Shown piece by piece: positions 32,036 through 41,322 of a DNA stretch of 64,000 nt; position 1 is the stretch's first letter; each line of letters starts with the position of its first letter. The notes beneath the pieces are model-generated. The model was not told where the DNA came from. It was given only the letters and a program-made list of their open reading frames with translations, and made no database searches. The position numbers were made by a program, and so were the translations under genes. The stretch comes from Gemmatimonadaceae bacterium (GTDB lineage: Bacteria; Gemmatimonadota; Gemmatimonadetes; Gemmatimonadales; Gemmatimonadaceae), in contig JAHBVS010000001.1 in the NCBI GenBank assembly GCA_019637445.1, forward strand, positions 779,586 to 843,585, in the 5' to 3' direction.

Positions 32036-34138
32036 ATGACGCACGGACACCACGATCACGGAGCGCACGGCGCACACGACCCTAAGCCGTCCGGCGCACA
32101 CGAACACGATCACACCGCGCCGTCCGGGGACGGGACCGCCGAGCATCGAGGGCACGGCGCACCCGACCACGACCGACACGCCGGCCATTCCCCGGCGATG
32201 TTCCGGGACAAGTTCTGGCTGTCCTTTGCCCTCTCGATCCCGGTCGTGGTGTGGTCGGCCCACATCCAGGATCTGCTGGGATACTCGGCACCACGATTCC
32301 CGGGCTCCGCGTGGATCCCCCCCCTGCTCGGCACGTTCGTGTTCCTCTACGGCGGGCTGGTATTCCTCCGCAGTGCGGTGGGCGAACTCTCAGCGCGCCT
32401 TCCGGGGATGATGACGCTGATCTCGCTCGCCATCACGGTTGCGTTTGTCTTCTCGTGGGTCGCGACGACGGGCCTTGTTCGGGCCGAGGCACTGTGGTGG
32501 GAGCTGGCGACGCTCGTCACCATCATGCTGCTTGGGCATTGGATTGAGATGCGTTCGATTGACCAGGCCCGCGGGGCGCTCAAGGAGTTGGCGAAACTCC
32601 TCCCCGACGAGGCGACGCGACTCGTCGCCGGTGGCGAGGAACGTGTTGCGGTCTCGGCGCTCCGGAACGGCGACTTGCTCCTCGTCCGGCCCGGCGAGCG
32701 CGTACCCGCCGACGGAATCGTGCGGAAGGGGGAGAGCGACCTGAACGAGTCGATGATCACCGGCGAGTCGCGGCCGGTGCGCAAGCAGGAGGGGGACGCC
32801 GTCATCGCCGCGACGATCAACGGCGAGGGTTCCCTTCGCATCGAGGTCACCGGCACCGGTGAGCACACGAAGCTTTCGGGGATCATGCGCCTCGTGGCCG
32901 ATGCACAGCAGTCCAAGTCCCGTGCGCAGCATCTCGCCGACCGCGCCGCACAGCTTCTCACGGTCGTCGCGATCGTCTCGGCCGGCCTCACAATGCTCGC
33001 CTGGCAACTCGCCGGTGCGCCAATCGACTTCTCGGTGGTGCGGGTCGTGACGGTGCTCGTCATCGCCTGCCCGCACGCGCTCGGGCTTGCGGTGCCGCTC
33101 GTCGTCGCGATCTCGACAACGCTCGGGGCCCGCAACGGGCTCCTGGTGCGGGACCGGCGCGGGCTCGAGGAGGCACGCGCCCTCGACACCGTCATCTTCG
33201 ACAAGACGGGAACGCTCACGCTCGGCGAGTTCCGGGTGGTGGCGATGGCGGTCGCCGACGGGCTCACGGAGGCAGAGGCGCTTGCCATCGCCGCCGCAGT
33301 GGAGGGGGAGAGCCAGCATCCGATTGCCAAGGGCATCGTACGCACCGCTGCGTCGCGGGGGGTCGCCGTTCCGACGATGGAACGCTTCCGCTCGATCACC
33401 GGCCGCGGCGTGGCCGGCACGGTCGGCGGCATCGAGTATCTGCTCGGCGGCCCAGCACTGCTGCGGTCGGGCGAGGTCACCATCCCGCCGGTCCTTCGCG
33501 AGGCATCCGAAGCGGCGGCCTCGCGGGGCCAAGCGGCGATTCACCTCGTACGCGACGGCGGGGCGATCGCTGTCTTCGCCGTCGCAGACGCGATCCGCGA
33601 GGAGAGCCGCGAGGCCATTCACGCGCTCCACGAGCGCGGGATTGAGGTCGCGATGCTCACCGGCGACGCGCAGGCCGTCGCCGATGCAGTCGCGAACGAA
33701 CTTGGCATTGACACCGTCTTCGCACAGGTACTGCCCGAGGACAAGGCCTCAAAGGTCAAGGAGCTCCAGTCTCGCGGGAAGAAGGTCGCGATGGTCGGCG
33801 ACGGGGTGAACGACGCGCCGGCGCTGGCGACGGCCGACATCGGTATCGCCATCGGCGCCGGGACCGACGTCGCGGTCGAGGCCGGCCACATCGTCCTCGT
33901 GCGGTCCGACCCGCGAGACATTCCGCGGATCGTGGGGCTCAGCCGCGCGACGTACCGCAAGATGATACAGAACCTCTGGTGGGCTGCCGGCTACAACATC
34001 GTCGCCATCCCGCTCGCGGCGGGAGTCGGCGCGGCGTGGGGCATCTTGCTGACGCCGGCAATCGGGGCGGCGTTCATGTCGTTGAGCACGATCATCGTCG
34101 CGATCAACGCGCAGCTGCTGAAACGCACGAGGCTCTGA
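32036..34138 (+). CDS. P1B-3-type copper-translocating ATPase (CPH motif)
   Basis: A 700-residue heavy-metal P-type ATPase. The first 55 residues contain about 17 His (T-H-G-H-H-D-H-G-A-H), a metal-binding tail, with no CxxC domain. The transmembrane metal site is C345-P-H347, which marks the P1B-3 (CopB-like) group; D389-K-T-G-T is the phosphorylation site, and M-L-T-G-D and G-D-G-V-N-D follow. M-S-L-S-T near the C-terminus completes the metal site. It exports Cu(I)/Cu(II) or Ag+ from the cytoplasm. The stop overlaps the patatin start (TGATG). Confidence 0.93.
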   Translation: MTHGHHDHGAHGAHDPKPSGAHEHDHTAPSGDGTAEHRGHGAPDHDRHAGHSPAMFRDKFWLSFALSIPVVVWSAHIQDLLGYSAPRFPGSAWIPPLLGTFVFLYGGLVFLRSAVGELSARLPGMMTLISLAITVAFVFSWVATTGLVRAEALWWELATLVTIMLLGHWIEMRSIDQARGALKELAKLLPDEATRLVAGGEERVAVSALRNGDLLLVRPGERVPADGIVRKGESDLNESMITGESRPVRKQEGDAVIAATINGEGSLRIEVTGTGEHTKLSGIMRLVADAQQSKSRAQHLADRAAQLLTVVAIVSAGLTMLAWQLAGAPIDFSVVRVVTVLVIACPHALGLAVPLVVAISTTLGARNGLLVRDRRGLEEARALDTVIFDKTGTLTLGEFRVVAMAVADGLTEAEALAIAAAVEGESQHPIAKGIVRTAASRGVAVPTMERFRSITGRGVAGTVGGIEYLLGGPALLRSGEVTIPPVLREASEAAASRGQAAIHLVRDGGAIAVFAVADAIREESREAIHALHERGIEVAMLTGDAQAVADAVANELGIDTVFAQVLPEDKASKVKELQSRGKKVAMVGDGVNDAPALATADIGIAIGAGTDVAVEAGHIVLVRSDPRDIPRIVGLSRATYRKMIQNLWWAAGYNIVAIPLAAGVGAAWGILLTPAIGAAFMSLSTIIVAINAQLLKRTRL

Positions 34139-34998
34139 TGCGGAGCTTTGCGCTCGTGCTCAGCGGTGGCGGGGCGCGGGGATTCGCGCACCTCGGCGTC
34201 CTCCGGGCGCTCGAGCACGTCGGGGCCCGGCCATCTGCAGTCGTTGGCGTGTCGATGGGCGGAGCAGTCGGCACTATCCACGGTATGCGGACAGATTGGT
34301 ATGAGGCCACGCTCGGCCTTCGCCTGCCCGAGATTGGCGACGCGGCCCGTCCGCGCCTCCCGGGCCGGCAGCTCTGGTCCGCGCTGCGGACCGCGGTCAC
34401 GCTCCTGTTCTCGTTCGGGCCGGGAACCCGCGTGCGCGAGTCCGCACTGCGAGAGCTCCGGCGAGTGATCGGCGACGGCGATCTTCGCGATACGCGCATT
34501 CCGGTCTGGCTCGCGGCGACCGATCTCCTCTCAGGAAAGCGCGTGACGCTGCGCGAGGGCAGCGCGGTCGAGAACGTCTATGCGAGTGCGGCGCTGGCCG
34601 GTGTGGTCCCGCCACTGCCACGCGGCGATCTCCTTCTCGCCGACGGCGCGTACGCGGACGTCGCGCCCGTGGATCTCGCGAGGGCTCTCGCGCCGGACGT
34701 GGTCATTGCCGTGGATGCGGGCCCATCCGACCATCCGCCCGAGCTGCGGAACGGCTACCAAGTCGCCATGCGCGCGATCGACATCTGCCACCGGCGTCAC
34801 GCCGAGCTCCGCTTTGCCGCCGCGGATCTCGTTCTGCGCCCGAGGTTCCTGCGTGAGGTGGACACGCTCGATTTTGCCGCACGCCGGGAATGCGTTGCCG
34901 CCGGGATTCGCGCCGTGCGCGCGGCGCGCGGGGCGATCGCCGTGCTGCTTGGCGACGGTGCCGACCCGACGCCTCAATCGACCGGAGTCCTTCTATGA
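34138..34998 (+). CDS. Patatin-like phospholipase
   Basis: A 286-residue cytoplasmic serine hydrolase starting at ATG 34138 (TGATG overlap). G-G-G-A-R-G-F-A-H is the oxyanion loop, G-V-S-M-G-G the nucleophile elbow, and D-G-A-Y-A-D the catalytic Asp, so the Ser/Asp dyad is intact. Members cut acyl chains from phospholipids. Its place in a copper operon suggests repair of metal- or peroxide-damaged lipids, which is inference. The next gene starts within its stop codon. Confidence 0.86.
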   Translation: MRSFALVLSGGGARGFAHLGVLRALEHVGARPSAVVGVSMGGAVGTIHGMRTDWYEATLGLRLPEIGDAARPRLPGRQLWSALRTAVTLLFSFGPGTRVRESALRELRRVIGDGDLRDTRIPVWLAATDLLSGKRVTLREGSAVENVYASAALAGVVPPLPRGDLLLADGAYADVAPVDLARALAPDVVIAVDAGPSDHPPELRNGYQVAMRAIDICHRRHAELRFAAADLVLRPRFLREVDTLDFAARRECVAAGIRAVRAARGAIAVLLGDGADPTPQSTGVLL

Positions 34999-35762
34999 TC
35001 CCGACGCAGCTCGTCTGGTTCTCGTGGTCGGTCGCCTTCCTTGTGCCGTGGGCGCTGCTCTACTGGCGATTCCCCGCGCATCGGCGGGCGATGTGGCGCT
35101 CCTCGCTACTGACGACGCCGTTTGGCCTCACCGAACCGCTGTTCGTGCCCGAGTACTGGGACCCGCCGAGCCTCTTCGACCTCGCACAGCGCACGGGATT
35201 CGACGTCGAGAGCCTGATCTTCTGTTTTGGCATCGGCGGGGTCGCTGCGGTGCTGGTCGCAGCCCTGACACGGCGTACGCGCACGGCAGCGCCCGCGCAC
35301 GAGCGAACCGCATCGCGGCATCGGTTTCATCGCTGGGCGCTCGCGTCGCCCTTCATCACCTTCGTCGCGCTCCTGCCGCTGGGCTGGAATCCGATCTACC
35401 CCGGCATCGTTGCCATGCTCGTCGGAGGTGTCGCGTCGCTGCTCTGCCGACCCGATCTAGCGCGCGTAATACTTCTCGGCGGGGTCGCGTTCGTCGCGTA
35501 CTACGCCGTGTTCCTCGTTGGGCTCGAGGCATCCGCTCCAGCCGACTACATCCGAAGCGTCTGGAACCTCCAGGCACTGTCCGGCGTGATGATTGGCTTC
35601 ATTCCGCTGGAGGAAGTGCTGTTCGCCTTTGGATTCGGGACCTACTGGAGCGGCATCTACGAGCACGTCACGTGGCATCAGCTGCACTCGGCGGGCATCA
35701 CGCCGCAGGTCGCCACGACTCCCGAACATCACGCTCCCCATGACACGGAGGGTGCCCCATGA
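34995..35762 (+). CDS. Lycopene cyclase domain-like membrane protein
   Basis: A 255-residue membrane protein with six to seven hydrophobic segments, starting at ATG 34995 by ATGA overlap. It has the lycopene-cyclase-domain signature P-L-E-E-V-L-F-A-F-G-F-G-T-Y-W near the C-terminus and a matching F-V-P-E-Y-W-D-P-P segment near the start. No other carotenoid gene is near, so real cyclase activity is doubtful. The C-terminal tail is His-rich (H-H-A-P-H-D). Similar genes appear in metal-resistance clusters, from memory. Confidence 0.76.
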   Translation: MIPTQLVWFSWSVAFLVPWALLYWRFPAHRRAMWRSSLLTTPFGLTEPLFVPEYWDPPSLFDLAQRTGFDVESLIFCFGIGGVAAVLVAALTRRTRTAAPAHERTASRHRFHRWALASPFITFVALLPLGWNPIYPGIVAMLVGGVASLLCRPDLARVILLGGVAFVAYYAVFLVGLEASAPADYIRSVWNLQALSGVMIGFIPLEEVLFAFGFGTYWSGIYEHVTWHQLHSAGITPQVATTPEHHAPHDTEGAP

Positions 35763-36112
35763 CGCTCCTGCTCTACTTGGCCGCCGTCGCCGTCCTCGTC
35801 TTTGGCGCACTCCGCTACGTGCGCGCAGACGAGGACGCCGAACCCGCTCCGCGCGCGCTCCCCATCGTGCCGCTCGGGTGGGCCTTGAGTCTCTTTCTGG
35901 CGATCACGTACCTCGCCTGCATCGTGTTCGATCTCGCGGTCCCGGGATCCGCGATGCGCGACGCTTGGTCCGGGCTCCTGCCTGGCTTCGTCTGGCTCAC
36001 ACCCACTGGCTTCGCTCTGGGGCTGCTTGGGAGCTTGCTCTATGGCTGGTACATCGCGCTGCTGTTCGGTGGGCTCTACAACGCCATCGTCAGGCGCACG
36101 AGGACATCATGA
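35759..36112 (+). CDS. DUF5676-like small membrane protein
   Basis: A 117-residue protein with three membrane segments, overlapping both neighbours by 4 bp. L-S-L-F-L-A-I-T-Y-L-A-C-I-V-F-D, L-L-P-G-F-V-W-L-T and S-L-L-Y-G-W-Y-I-A-L-L-F-G-G-L-Y-N match the DUF5676 pattern, a family with no known function that is common near metal and redox genes. The Cys in the first core segment is conserved in the family from memory. Confidence 0.72.
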   Translation: MTLLLYLAAVAVLVFGALRYVRADEDAEPAPRALPIVPLGWALSLFLAITYLACIVFDLAVPGSAMRDAWSGLLPGFVWLTPTGFALGLLGSLLYGWYIALLFGGLYNAIVRRTRTS

Positions 36113-37491
36113 CCGCCTCGCGCCGCTGGACGCTCCGATTTCTCGGCGCTGCGGGAACGGTGACCGGGTCGCGCTATCTCGTTTCCAGCGCGGACCGTCG
36201 GATCTTGATTGATTGCGGGCTGTTCCAGGGATTCAAGAACCTCCGGGCGCGCAACCGGCGTCCATTCCCGGTCCGTCCGGACACGATCGACACCGTCCTC
36301 CTGACCCACGCGCACCTCGACCACTCAGGGTATCTGCCAGCGCTCATCCGGGCGGGTTACCGTGGTCCGGTCAAGTGCACGCCGGCGACGGCCGCGCTCG
36401 CTTCCCTGATCCTCCCCGACAGCGGACACCTGCAGGAGGAGGAGGCGCGGTGGGCCGCACGGAAAGGCTACTCGCGGCACACGACCCCGCAACCGCTCTA
36501 CACGCGGGCGGACGCCGAGGCGGCGCTGCAGCGGATCGAGGAAGTGGCGTTCGGCCGGCAAATCGACCTCGGCGACGGCATCCGCGCGACGTTCATCCCG
36601 GCCGGCCACCTTCTGGGCGCGGCACAGATTCGCCTCGAGATCGGAGGCCGCGTCGTGCACTTCAGCGGCGACCTCGGGCACGATCCCGATCCCCTGATGC
36701 GGGCCCCGGTGCCGTTCGCGGAAGCGGACGTGCTCGTCTGTGAATCGACCTACGGCAACCGACGGCACGCCGACGTGGATCCGGAGTCGGAACTGGCTCC
36801 CATGTTGCGGCGGGTCCTCGGCCGCGGCGGCACGGTCCTGGTTCCGGCCTTCGCGGTCGGCCGCGCGCAGGGCCTCATGTACCACATCGCGCGTCTCATG
36901 ACGCGGGGCGAGTTGCCTCGCGTTCCTGTGTTCCTCAACAGCCCGATGGCCGTGGACGCGACCGCGATCTATCACGCCCACCACGCTGAGCATCACGTGA
37001 GCCGGGAGGACTGCCTGGCGATGTTCCGGATTGCCGAGCGGGTCAACTCGGTCGAGGACTCGAAGGCGCTCAATGCGCGCCAGGGGCCGATGATCATCGT
37101 GTCGGCGAGCGGCATGCTGACCGGCGGCCGCATCCTGCATCACCTTGTCACATTCGGCGGCGACCACCGCAACGCGATTCTGCTCACCGGCTTCCAGGCG
37201 GGCGGCACGCGCGGCGCGGCCCTCGTGGAGGGTGCGCGGGAGATCCGCCTCTTCGGACGCACCGTCCCGATCGCCGCCGAGGTGACGCAACTGCAGACGT
37301 TCTCGGGGCATGCAGACGCCGACGGGCTCCTCCGATGGATGTCGGCCGGGCGTGCGCCGCGGATCACCTACCTCACGCACGGCGAGCCGTCCGCCGCGGA
37401 CGCACTGCGACATCGGGTCGTGCACGAACTCGGAAGGGAGGCGCGCGTGCCGGAGCACCTTGAGACCATCGACCTGGACGCCCCACGATGA
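36109..37491 (+). CDS. MBL-fold/beta-CASP metallo-hydrolase (RNA nuclease-like)
   Basis: Start at ATG 36109, inside the stop of the previous gene. The 460-residue protein has H-A-H-L-D-H-S-G near 65, G-H-L-L-G-A-A-Q, F-S-G-D-L-G, and C-terminal P-M-I-I-V-S-A-S-G-M-L-T-G-G-R, F-S-G-H-A-D and L-T-H-G-E, the full CPSF/beta-CASP set (motifs 1-4 and A-C). Such enzymes cut RNA; bacterial members next to thymidine phosphorylase genes are known to me from memory. The following gene starts with a thymidine phosphorylase-like segment. Confidence 0.87.
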   Translation: MTASRRWTLRFLGAAGTVTGSRYLVSSADRRILIDCGLFQGFKNLRARNRRPFPVRPDTIDTVLLTHAHLDHSGYLPALIRAGYRGPVKCTPATAALASLILPDSGHLQEEEARWAARKGYSRHTTPQPLYTRADAEAALQRIEEVAFGRQIDLGDGIRATFIPAGHLLGAAQIRLEIGGRVVHFSGDLGHDPDPLMRAPVPFAEADVLVCESTYGNRRHADVDPESELAPMLRRVLGRGGTVLVPAFAVGRAQGLMYHIARLMTRGELPRVPVFLNSPMAVDATAIYHAHHAEHHVSREDCLAMFRIAERVNSVEDSKALNARQGPMIIVSASGMLTGGRILHHLVTFGGDHRNAILLTGFQAGGTRGAALVEGAREIRLFGRTVPIAAEVTQLQTFSGHADADGLLRWMSAGRAPRITYLTHGEPSAADALRHRVVHELGREARVPEHLETIDLDAPR

Positions 37492-38102
37492 CCGACTCCC
37501 TTGCCCTCACCGGGGCCGGCATCGATACGAACCGCCAGCCCGTGGTATACATGCAGGATTGCCACATCTGCCAGGCCGAGGGTTTCGTGGCCCAGACGGG
37601 CGTCCGGATCACCGTGCGCTACCGGCGCTTGCTGGGTGTGTTCAGCGCCTTCATCGTCGCGCTCTTCACCGAGATGTACGGCTTCCCGCTGACGAGCTAC
37701 CTGCTCTCGGGATGGGTCCAGAGCCGCTACGCCGCGGTCGACTGGCTCTCCCACGACGCGGGACATCTACCCGAGACGCTCCTCGGCTGGCGCGCGAATC
37801 TTCACGTCGGTCCCTACCACCTGCTGAGCGTCGCGCTGATCGGCGGCGGCTTCACCCTGATCGTCAACGGCTGGCGTGTCCTGCACGCGGCGCAGCGCGC
37901 CCGCACGCTCGCAATGTTCCCGGTCCTTGTCTGGGTGTACCGTCGCCTCGCCCGGCCCGAGGAGCGCGAGACGGAGGCGCACTTCGGAGACGCGTGGCGC
38001 CGCAACGCCGCGGCGGTCCCGGCGTTCGTGCCGAGCATCGTCCCGCGCGCCGTGAGCGTCGGACCGGACTACGGCGTCCGGATCGTCCGCGACGACCAGT
38101 GA
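37488..38102 (+). pseudogene. Chimera: start of an archaeal-type thymidine phosphorylase fused to a gutted ICMT-like methyltransferase
   Basis: The frame is intact (204 codons, ATGA overlap with the MBL gene) but the protein is composite. Residues 1-39 (G-I-D-T-N-R-Q-P-V-V-Y-M, D-C-H-I-C-Q-A-E-G-F) resemble the start of thymidine/AMP phosphorylase-like enzymes. From about 40 (R-R-L-L-G-V-F-S-A-F, A-L-F-T-E-M-Y-G-F-P-L-T) it matches a membrane isoprenylcysteine-methyltransferase-like protein. That half also skips from A-A-Q-R-A-R to T-L-A-M-F-P-V-L-V, losing the conserved R-H-P-Q-Y-V core that family members have there. Activity is therefore unlikely. Breaks are near 37600-37620 and 37895-37910. 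Confidence 0.62.
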
Positions 38103-38521
38103 ATCGCGCGGATGCGCCAGCCGTCCGACGTGCGTGAGAGGACCATCAGTTCGGCTCCCGCGCTGTTGATCGGACGGTCGCGGTAAGTGCCGGTAGTGCG
38201 GCTCGTGCTCGTCACCCAGGCGACGTCGCCGCCGACGGTGACGGAGAGCTCGCCGCGCGTGCTCGGGACGGCGCGCGCGAAGGCGATGTCGCCGCCGAGG
38301 TGGCCCTCCTCGTATTGCTGCCGCGACTCGACGCCGCCGCTCTCGAGGATCTTCACATCGGGAGCGAGGAAGCGCATCGCAGCGGCCGAGTCGCCGGCAG
38401 CGAGTGCCTGGTGGAAACCGGACACGACCGCGGTGATCGCGCGATGGTCGGCGGACTGTGCCGGAAGGATACGCGCGGTGGTGACCGCGAGGACGAGCAG
38501 GGACGACAGCCGAAGGAGCAT
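38069..38521 (-). CDS. Secreted NTF2-like (DUF4440) protein
   Basis: Start at ATG 38521 (M-L-L-R-L-S-S-L-L-V), giving a signal peptide ending L-P-A-Q-S. The 150-residue protein has G-F-H-Q-A-L-A-A-G-D-S-A-A-A-M-R-F-L, E-S-G-G-V-E-S-R and W-R-I-R-A-I-H-W-S-S, the DUF4440 pattern. Function unknown. The last 34 bp overlap the convergent chimeric gene, which is more than usual here and fits that gene being decayed. It is the second such protein in the island (compare 28676-29188). Confidence 0.78.
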   Translation of the reverse strand: MLLRLSSLLVLAVTTARILPAQSADHRAITAVVSGFHQALAAGDSAAAMRFLAPDVKILESGGVESRQQYEEGHLGGDIAFARAVPSTRGELSVTVGGDVAWVTSTSRTTGTYRDRPINSAGAELMVLSRTSDGWRIRAIHWSSRTIRTP

Positions 38522-38790
38522 GTGAGGACTCGGAGGAGTAAGGGCCGGGGAGGATGAACCTCGCATCGCGGCCGCGGAAGTCAAGCGCGCGGTATGCGCC
38601 AGATTGCCGAGGTCCCAAGGTGGAATACCTCACTCCACGAGGTAGCGCCCGCACCCGGGGCAAGCCGCTCGCGTGGACCAGGAGTCGCGATTGTCGCGCC
38701 TGACGATTGCCCCCGAGCCGCTCACGCCCCCTCTGGAGACGTCGCCGGCGGCATCCCGCAATCGTGCGAGCGCCCGCTCGTGGATTCCGC

Positions 38791-41262
38791 TCACCGTTCG
38801 CGATACGCGAGCAGTCGTAACGCATTCCCCACCACCACCAGCGTACTTCCTTCATGCATGGCGACCGCCTGACCAATCCCGAACAAGCCGGTCGTGGTCG
38901 CGAAGACGAGCAGGGCGATGACCCCGAGCGACACGATCAAGTTCTGTCGGATGACTGACCGCGCCCTTCGGCTCAATCCGATGGCGAAGGGGAGCTGGCC
39001 GAGATCGTCACCCATAAGCGCGACATCTGCCGTTTCAAGCGCCGCTGCCGTCCCAGCGCCACCCATTGCGATTCCGACTGTCGCGTGCGCGAGCGCGGGC
39101 GCATCGTTGACGCCATCCCCAACCATCGCCACGCGTCCCTCGCGCTCGAGTTCCTTGATCGCGGTGACCTTGTCCTCGGGAAGTAGGCCCGCACGCACAT
39201 CGTCTACGCCAACCGCGCGACCCACCGCGTCGCCCACCCCGGCGTTGTCACCGGTGAGCATGACGATCCGGTGCACTCCCGCTGCACGAAGACGCTCAAG
39301 TGTGGACCGCACATTTGCGCGCGGTGCATCAGCGATGCCTATGACGCCGAGCCACTCCCCTCCGCGGACCACAACCACAGTGCTGCGCCCCGCCTTCTCC
39401 AACGCGTCGACTGCGGTGCGAACCGTCGTGGGGACCGCGTCGTTCCGTTCCTCGAACATCAGCAATCGCCCCACTTCGGTGCGCACACCGGCGATCGTGG
39501 ACCGGAGGCCGCGACCCGTGACGGATTGAACGTCAGCCGCCACCGGGATGGTGACGCCCGCGCTCGCCGCCGCGTCAAGGATCGCCCGCGCGAGCGGATG
39601 CTGTGATCGCTGCTCGACGGCAGCGGCGACGGCGAGCAATGTGCCGGTGTCTACGCCTGCCATCGGCCGCAGATCCGTGACCTTTGGCTCGCCGACCGTG
39701 ATCGTACCGGTCTTGTCGAGTGCGAGGACGCGGATCCCGCCGAGCGCCTCGAGGTGCGCGCCGCCCTTGATGAGCACACCACCTCGAGCCGCCTGTGCAA
39801 TGCCCGAGAGCACGGCCGCCGGCGTGCCGAGCGCGAGCGCGCAAGGCGAGGCGGCGACGAGCAGCGCCATAGCCCGGTAGAGGGACTCCCCGAGCGTCCA
39901 CAGCCCGAAGAGGGGCGGAAGGACGATCAACAACACATCCGCCATAAGAACGATGGGTACGAATACCCGCTCAAACCGGTCGGTAAAGCGCTGCGTACGT
40001 GCTTTCTGCGTCTGCGCCTCGGCGACCAGCTTGATCACGCGATCGAGCGTCCGGTCTCCGATGGCGGCGGTCACTTCGACGACGAGGGAGCCTTCGCCGT
40101 TCACCGACCCGGCGAACACCTGCTCGCCCGGCGTCTTGTCCACCGGCACGCTCTCGCCGGTGATGGGCGCCTGATTCACGGCCGAGATCCCCTCGCGCAC
40201 CGCACCGTCGACCGCGATGCGCTCGGCGGGCTTGATCACGACGCGATCGCCCCGCATCACATCGGCGATCGGAACGGTCGACTCGCGTCCGTTCCGGATC
40301 ACCGTCGCGGTCTGCGGTGCAAGCTCGGAGAGCGCGGCGATCGCGTGGCGCGCGCGGCCGAGCGCGTAGTGTTCGAGCGCGTGGCCGAGACTGAAGAGGA
40401 AGAGCAGCAGCGCACCTTCGAGCCAGGCCCCGAGGACGGCCGCTCCGGCTGCGGCAACGACCATTAGCAAGTCGATGTTGGGGCGCACCTTTCCGCGGCG
40501 AAGGTCGGCGATGAAGTGTCCGATGTTATCGCGCGCGCCGAAAAAGTAGGCGGCGGCGAACAAGGCAACCGCCAACACGGGCGGCGTAGCGGCCGACCGC
40601 CCCGCCACCCAGCCGAGCGTGAGGAACGCACCCGAACCGAGGCTCCAGGCCAGTTCTCGATTGCGTCCGTACCAGGCCTTCGTCGGCGATCCGCCAACTT
40701 CCTGCGGCCTCGCCGCGGGCGGCGCGGTCGCTGCCGGCGATCTGCCCTCCAATCCGACGGAATCCGTGAGGGGCCTCGCACCGACGTCCCGCAATCGCGC
40801 CTCGATCGCGCTCCGATCCACGCGCCGACGGTCGTACTCCACCCGCACCACCTGCGCCGCGAAGTTGACCACCGCCGCGCTCACGCCTCCGAGGGCGCGC
40901 AGCGCGTCCTCGAGGCGCTGTCCCTCGTCCTCGGCGCCGATTGCCCGGAAGGGCACGACCAAGTGCGCGAAGCGCTCCGTGACCCCGACACCTGCCGCCT
41001 TGGCCAGCGCGACCACCTGCGATAGCGTGATCCGGTCGGGGTCGTAGTGCAAGCAGAGTTGCGGCCCGAGCGGGTCTGGCTGACCTCCGCCATCCGCTTG
41101 CGGGGGCTCATCCTCCAGCACGTTCCCTCTCTCGACAACGTGCGCGCCCTCGACGCCATCCTGGCGCTCGAGCAGTCGGACGAGGCGCGCCACACACGCG
41201 TCGCGGACATCCTCGACGTCCGGCAGCAGCAACGGCAGATCGATTCGGGTAGCGCGGCGCAT
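38791..41262 (-). CDS. P1B-4-type heavy-metal ATPase with degenerate N-terminal metal domains
   Basis: Start at ATG 41262 with GGAG about five bases upstream. The 823-residue pump has A-S-P-C-A-L-A-L-G-T-P in the metal channel, D-K-T-G-T-I-T for phosphorylation, M-L-T-G-D-N and G-D-G-V-N-D-A-P. The last helix reads M-H-E-G-S-T-L-V-V-V-G-N-A-L-R-L-L; S-P-C plus H-E-G-x-T marks P1B-4 pumps for Co2+, Fe2+, Ni2+ or Zn2+. Two HMA-like folds before residue 200 lack CxxC. It follows the P-II-like gene as the last gene of the Czc operon. Confidence 0.88.
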   Translation of the reverse strand: MRRATRIDLPLLLPDVEDVRDACVARLVRLLERQDGVEGAHVVERGNVLEDEPPQADGGGQPDPLGPQLCLHYDPDRITLSQVVALAKAAGVGVTERFAHLVVPFRAIGAEDEGQRLEDALRALGGVSAAVVNFAAQVVRVEYDRRRVDRSAIEARLRDVGARPLTDSVGLEGRSPAATAPPAARPQEVGGSPTKAWYGRNRELAWSLGSGAFLTLGWVAGRSAATPPVLAVALFAAAYFFGARDNIGHFIADLRRGKVRPNIDLLMVVAAAGAAVLGAWLEGALLLFLFSLGHALEHYALGRARHAIAALSELAPQTATVIRNGRESTVPIADVMRGDRVVIKPAERIAVDGAVREGISAVNQAPITGESVPVDKTPGEQVFAGSVNGEGSLVVEVTAAIGDRTLDRVIKLVAEAQTQKARTQRFTDRFERVFVPIVLMADVLLIVLPPLFGLWTLGESLYRAMALLVAASPCALALGTPAAVLSGIAQAARGGVLIKGGAHLEALGGIRVLALDKTGTITVGEPKVTDLRPMAGVDTGTLLAVAAAVEQRSQHPLARAILDAAASAGVTIPVAADVQSVTGRGLRSTIAGVRTEVGRLLMFEERNDAVPTTVRTAVDALEKAGRSTVVVVRGGEWLGVIGIADAPRANVRSTLERLRAAGVHRIVMLTGDNAGVGDAVGRAVGVDDVRAGLLPEDKVTAIKELEREGRVAMVGDGVNDAPALAHATVGIAMGGAGTAAALETADVALMGDDLGQLPFAIGLSRRARSVIRQNLIVSLGVIALLVFATTTGLFGIGQAVAMHEGSTLVVVGNALRLLAYRER

Positions 41263-41322
41263 CGACACTCCGAGTCTTGTCGCAGTTAAGCCCGGCGCGA
41301 TTGTGTCGCCGGGCAGCACACG

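Noticed and set aside
34995-35762. A carotenoid biosynthesis locus
   Set aside because: No phytoene synthase, desaturase or other crt gene is nearby; only a cyclase-domain protein within a metal operon.
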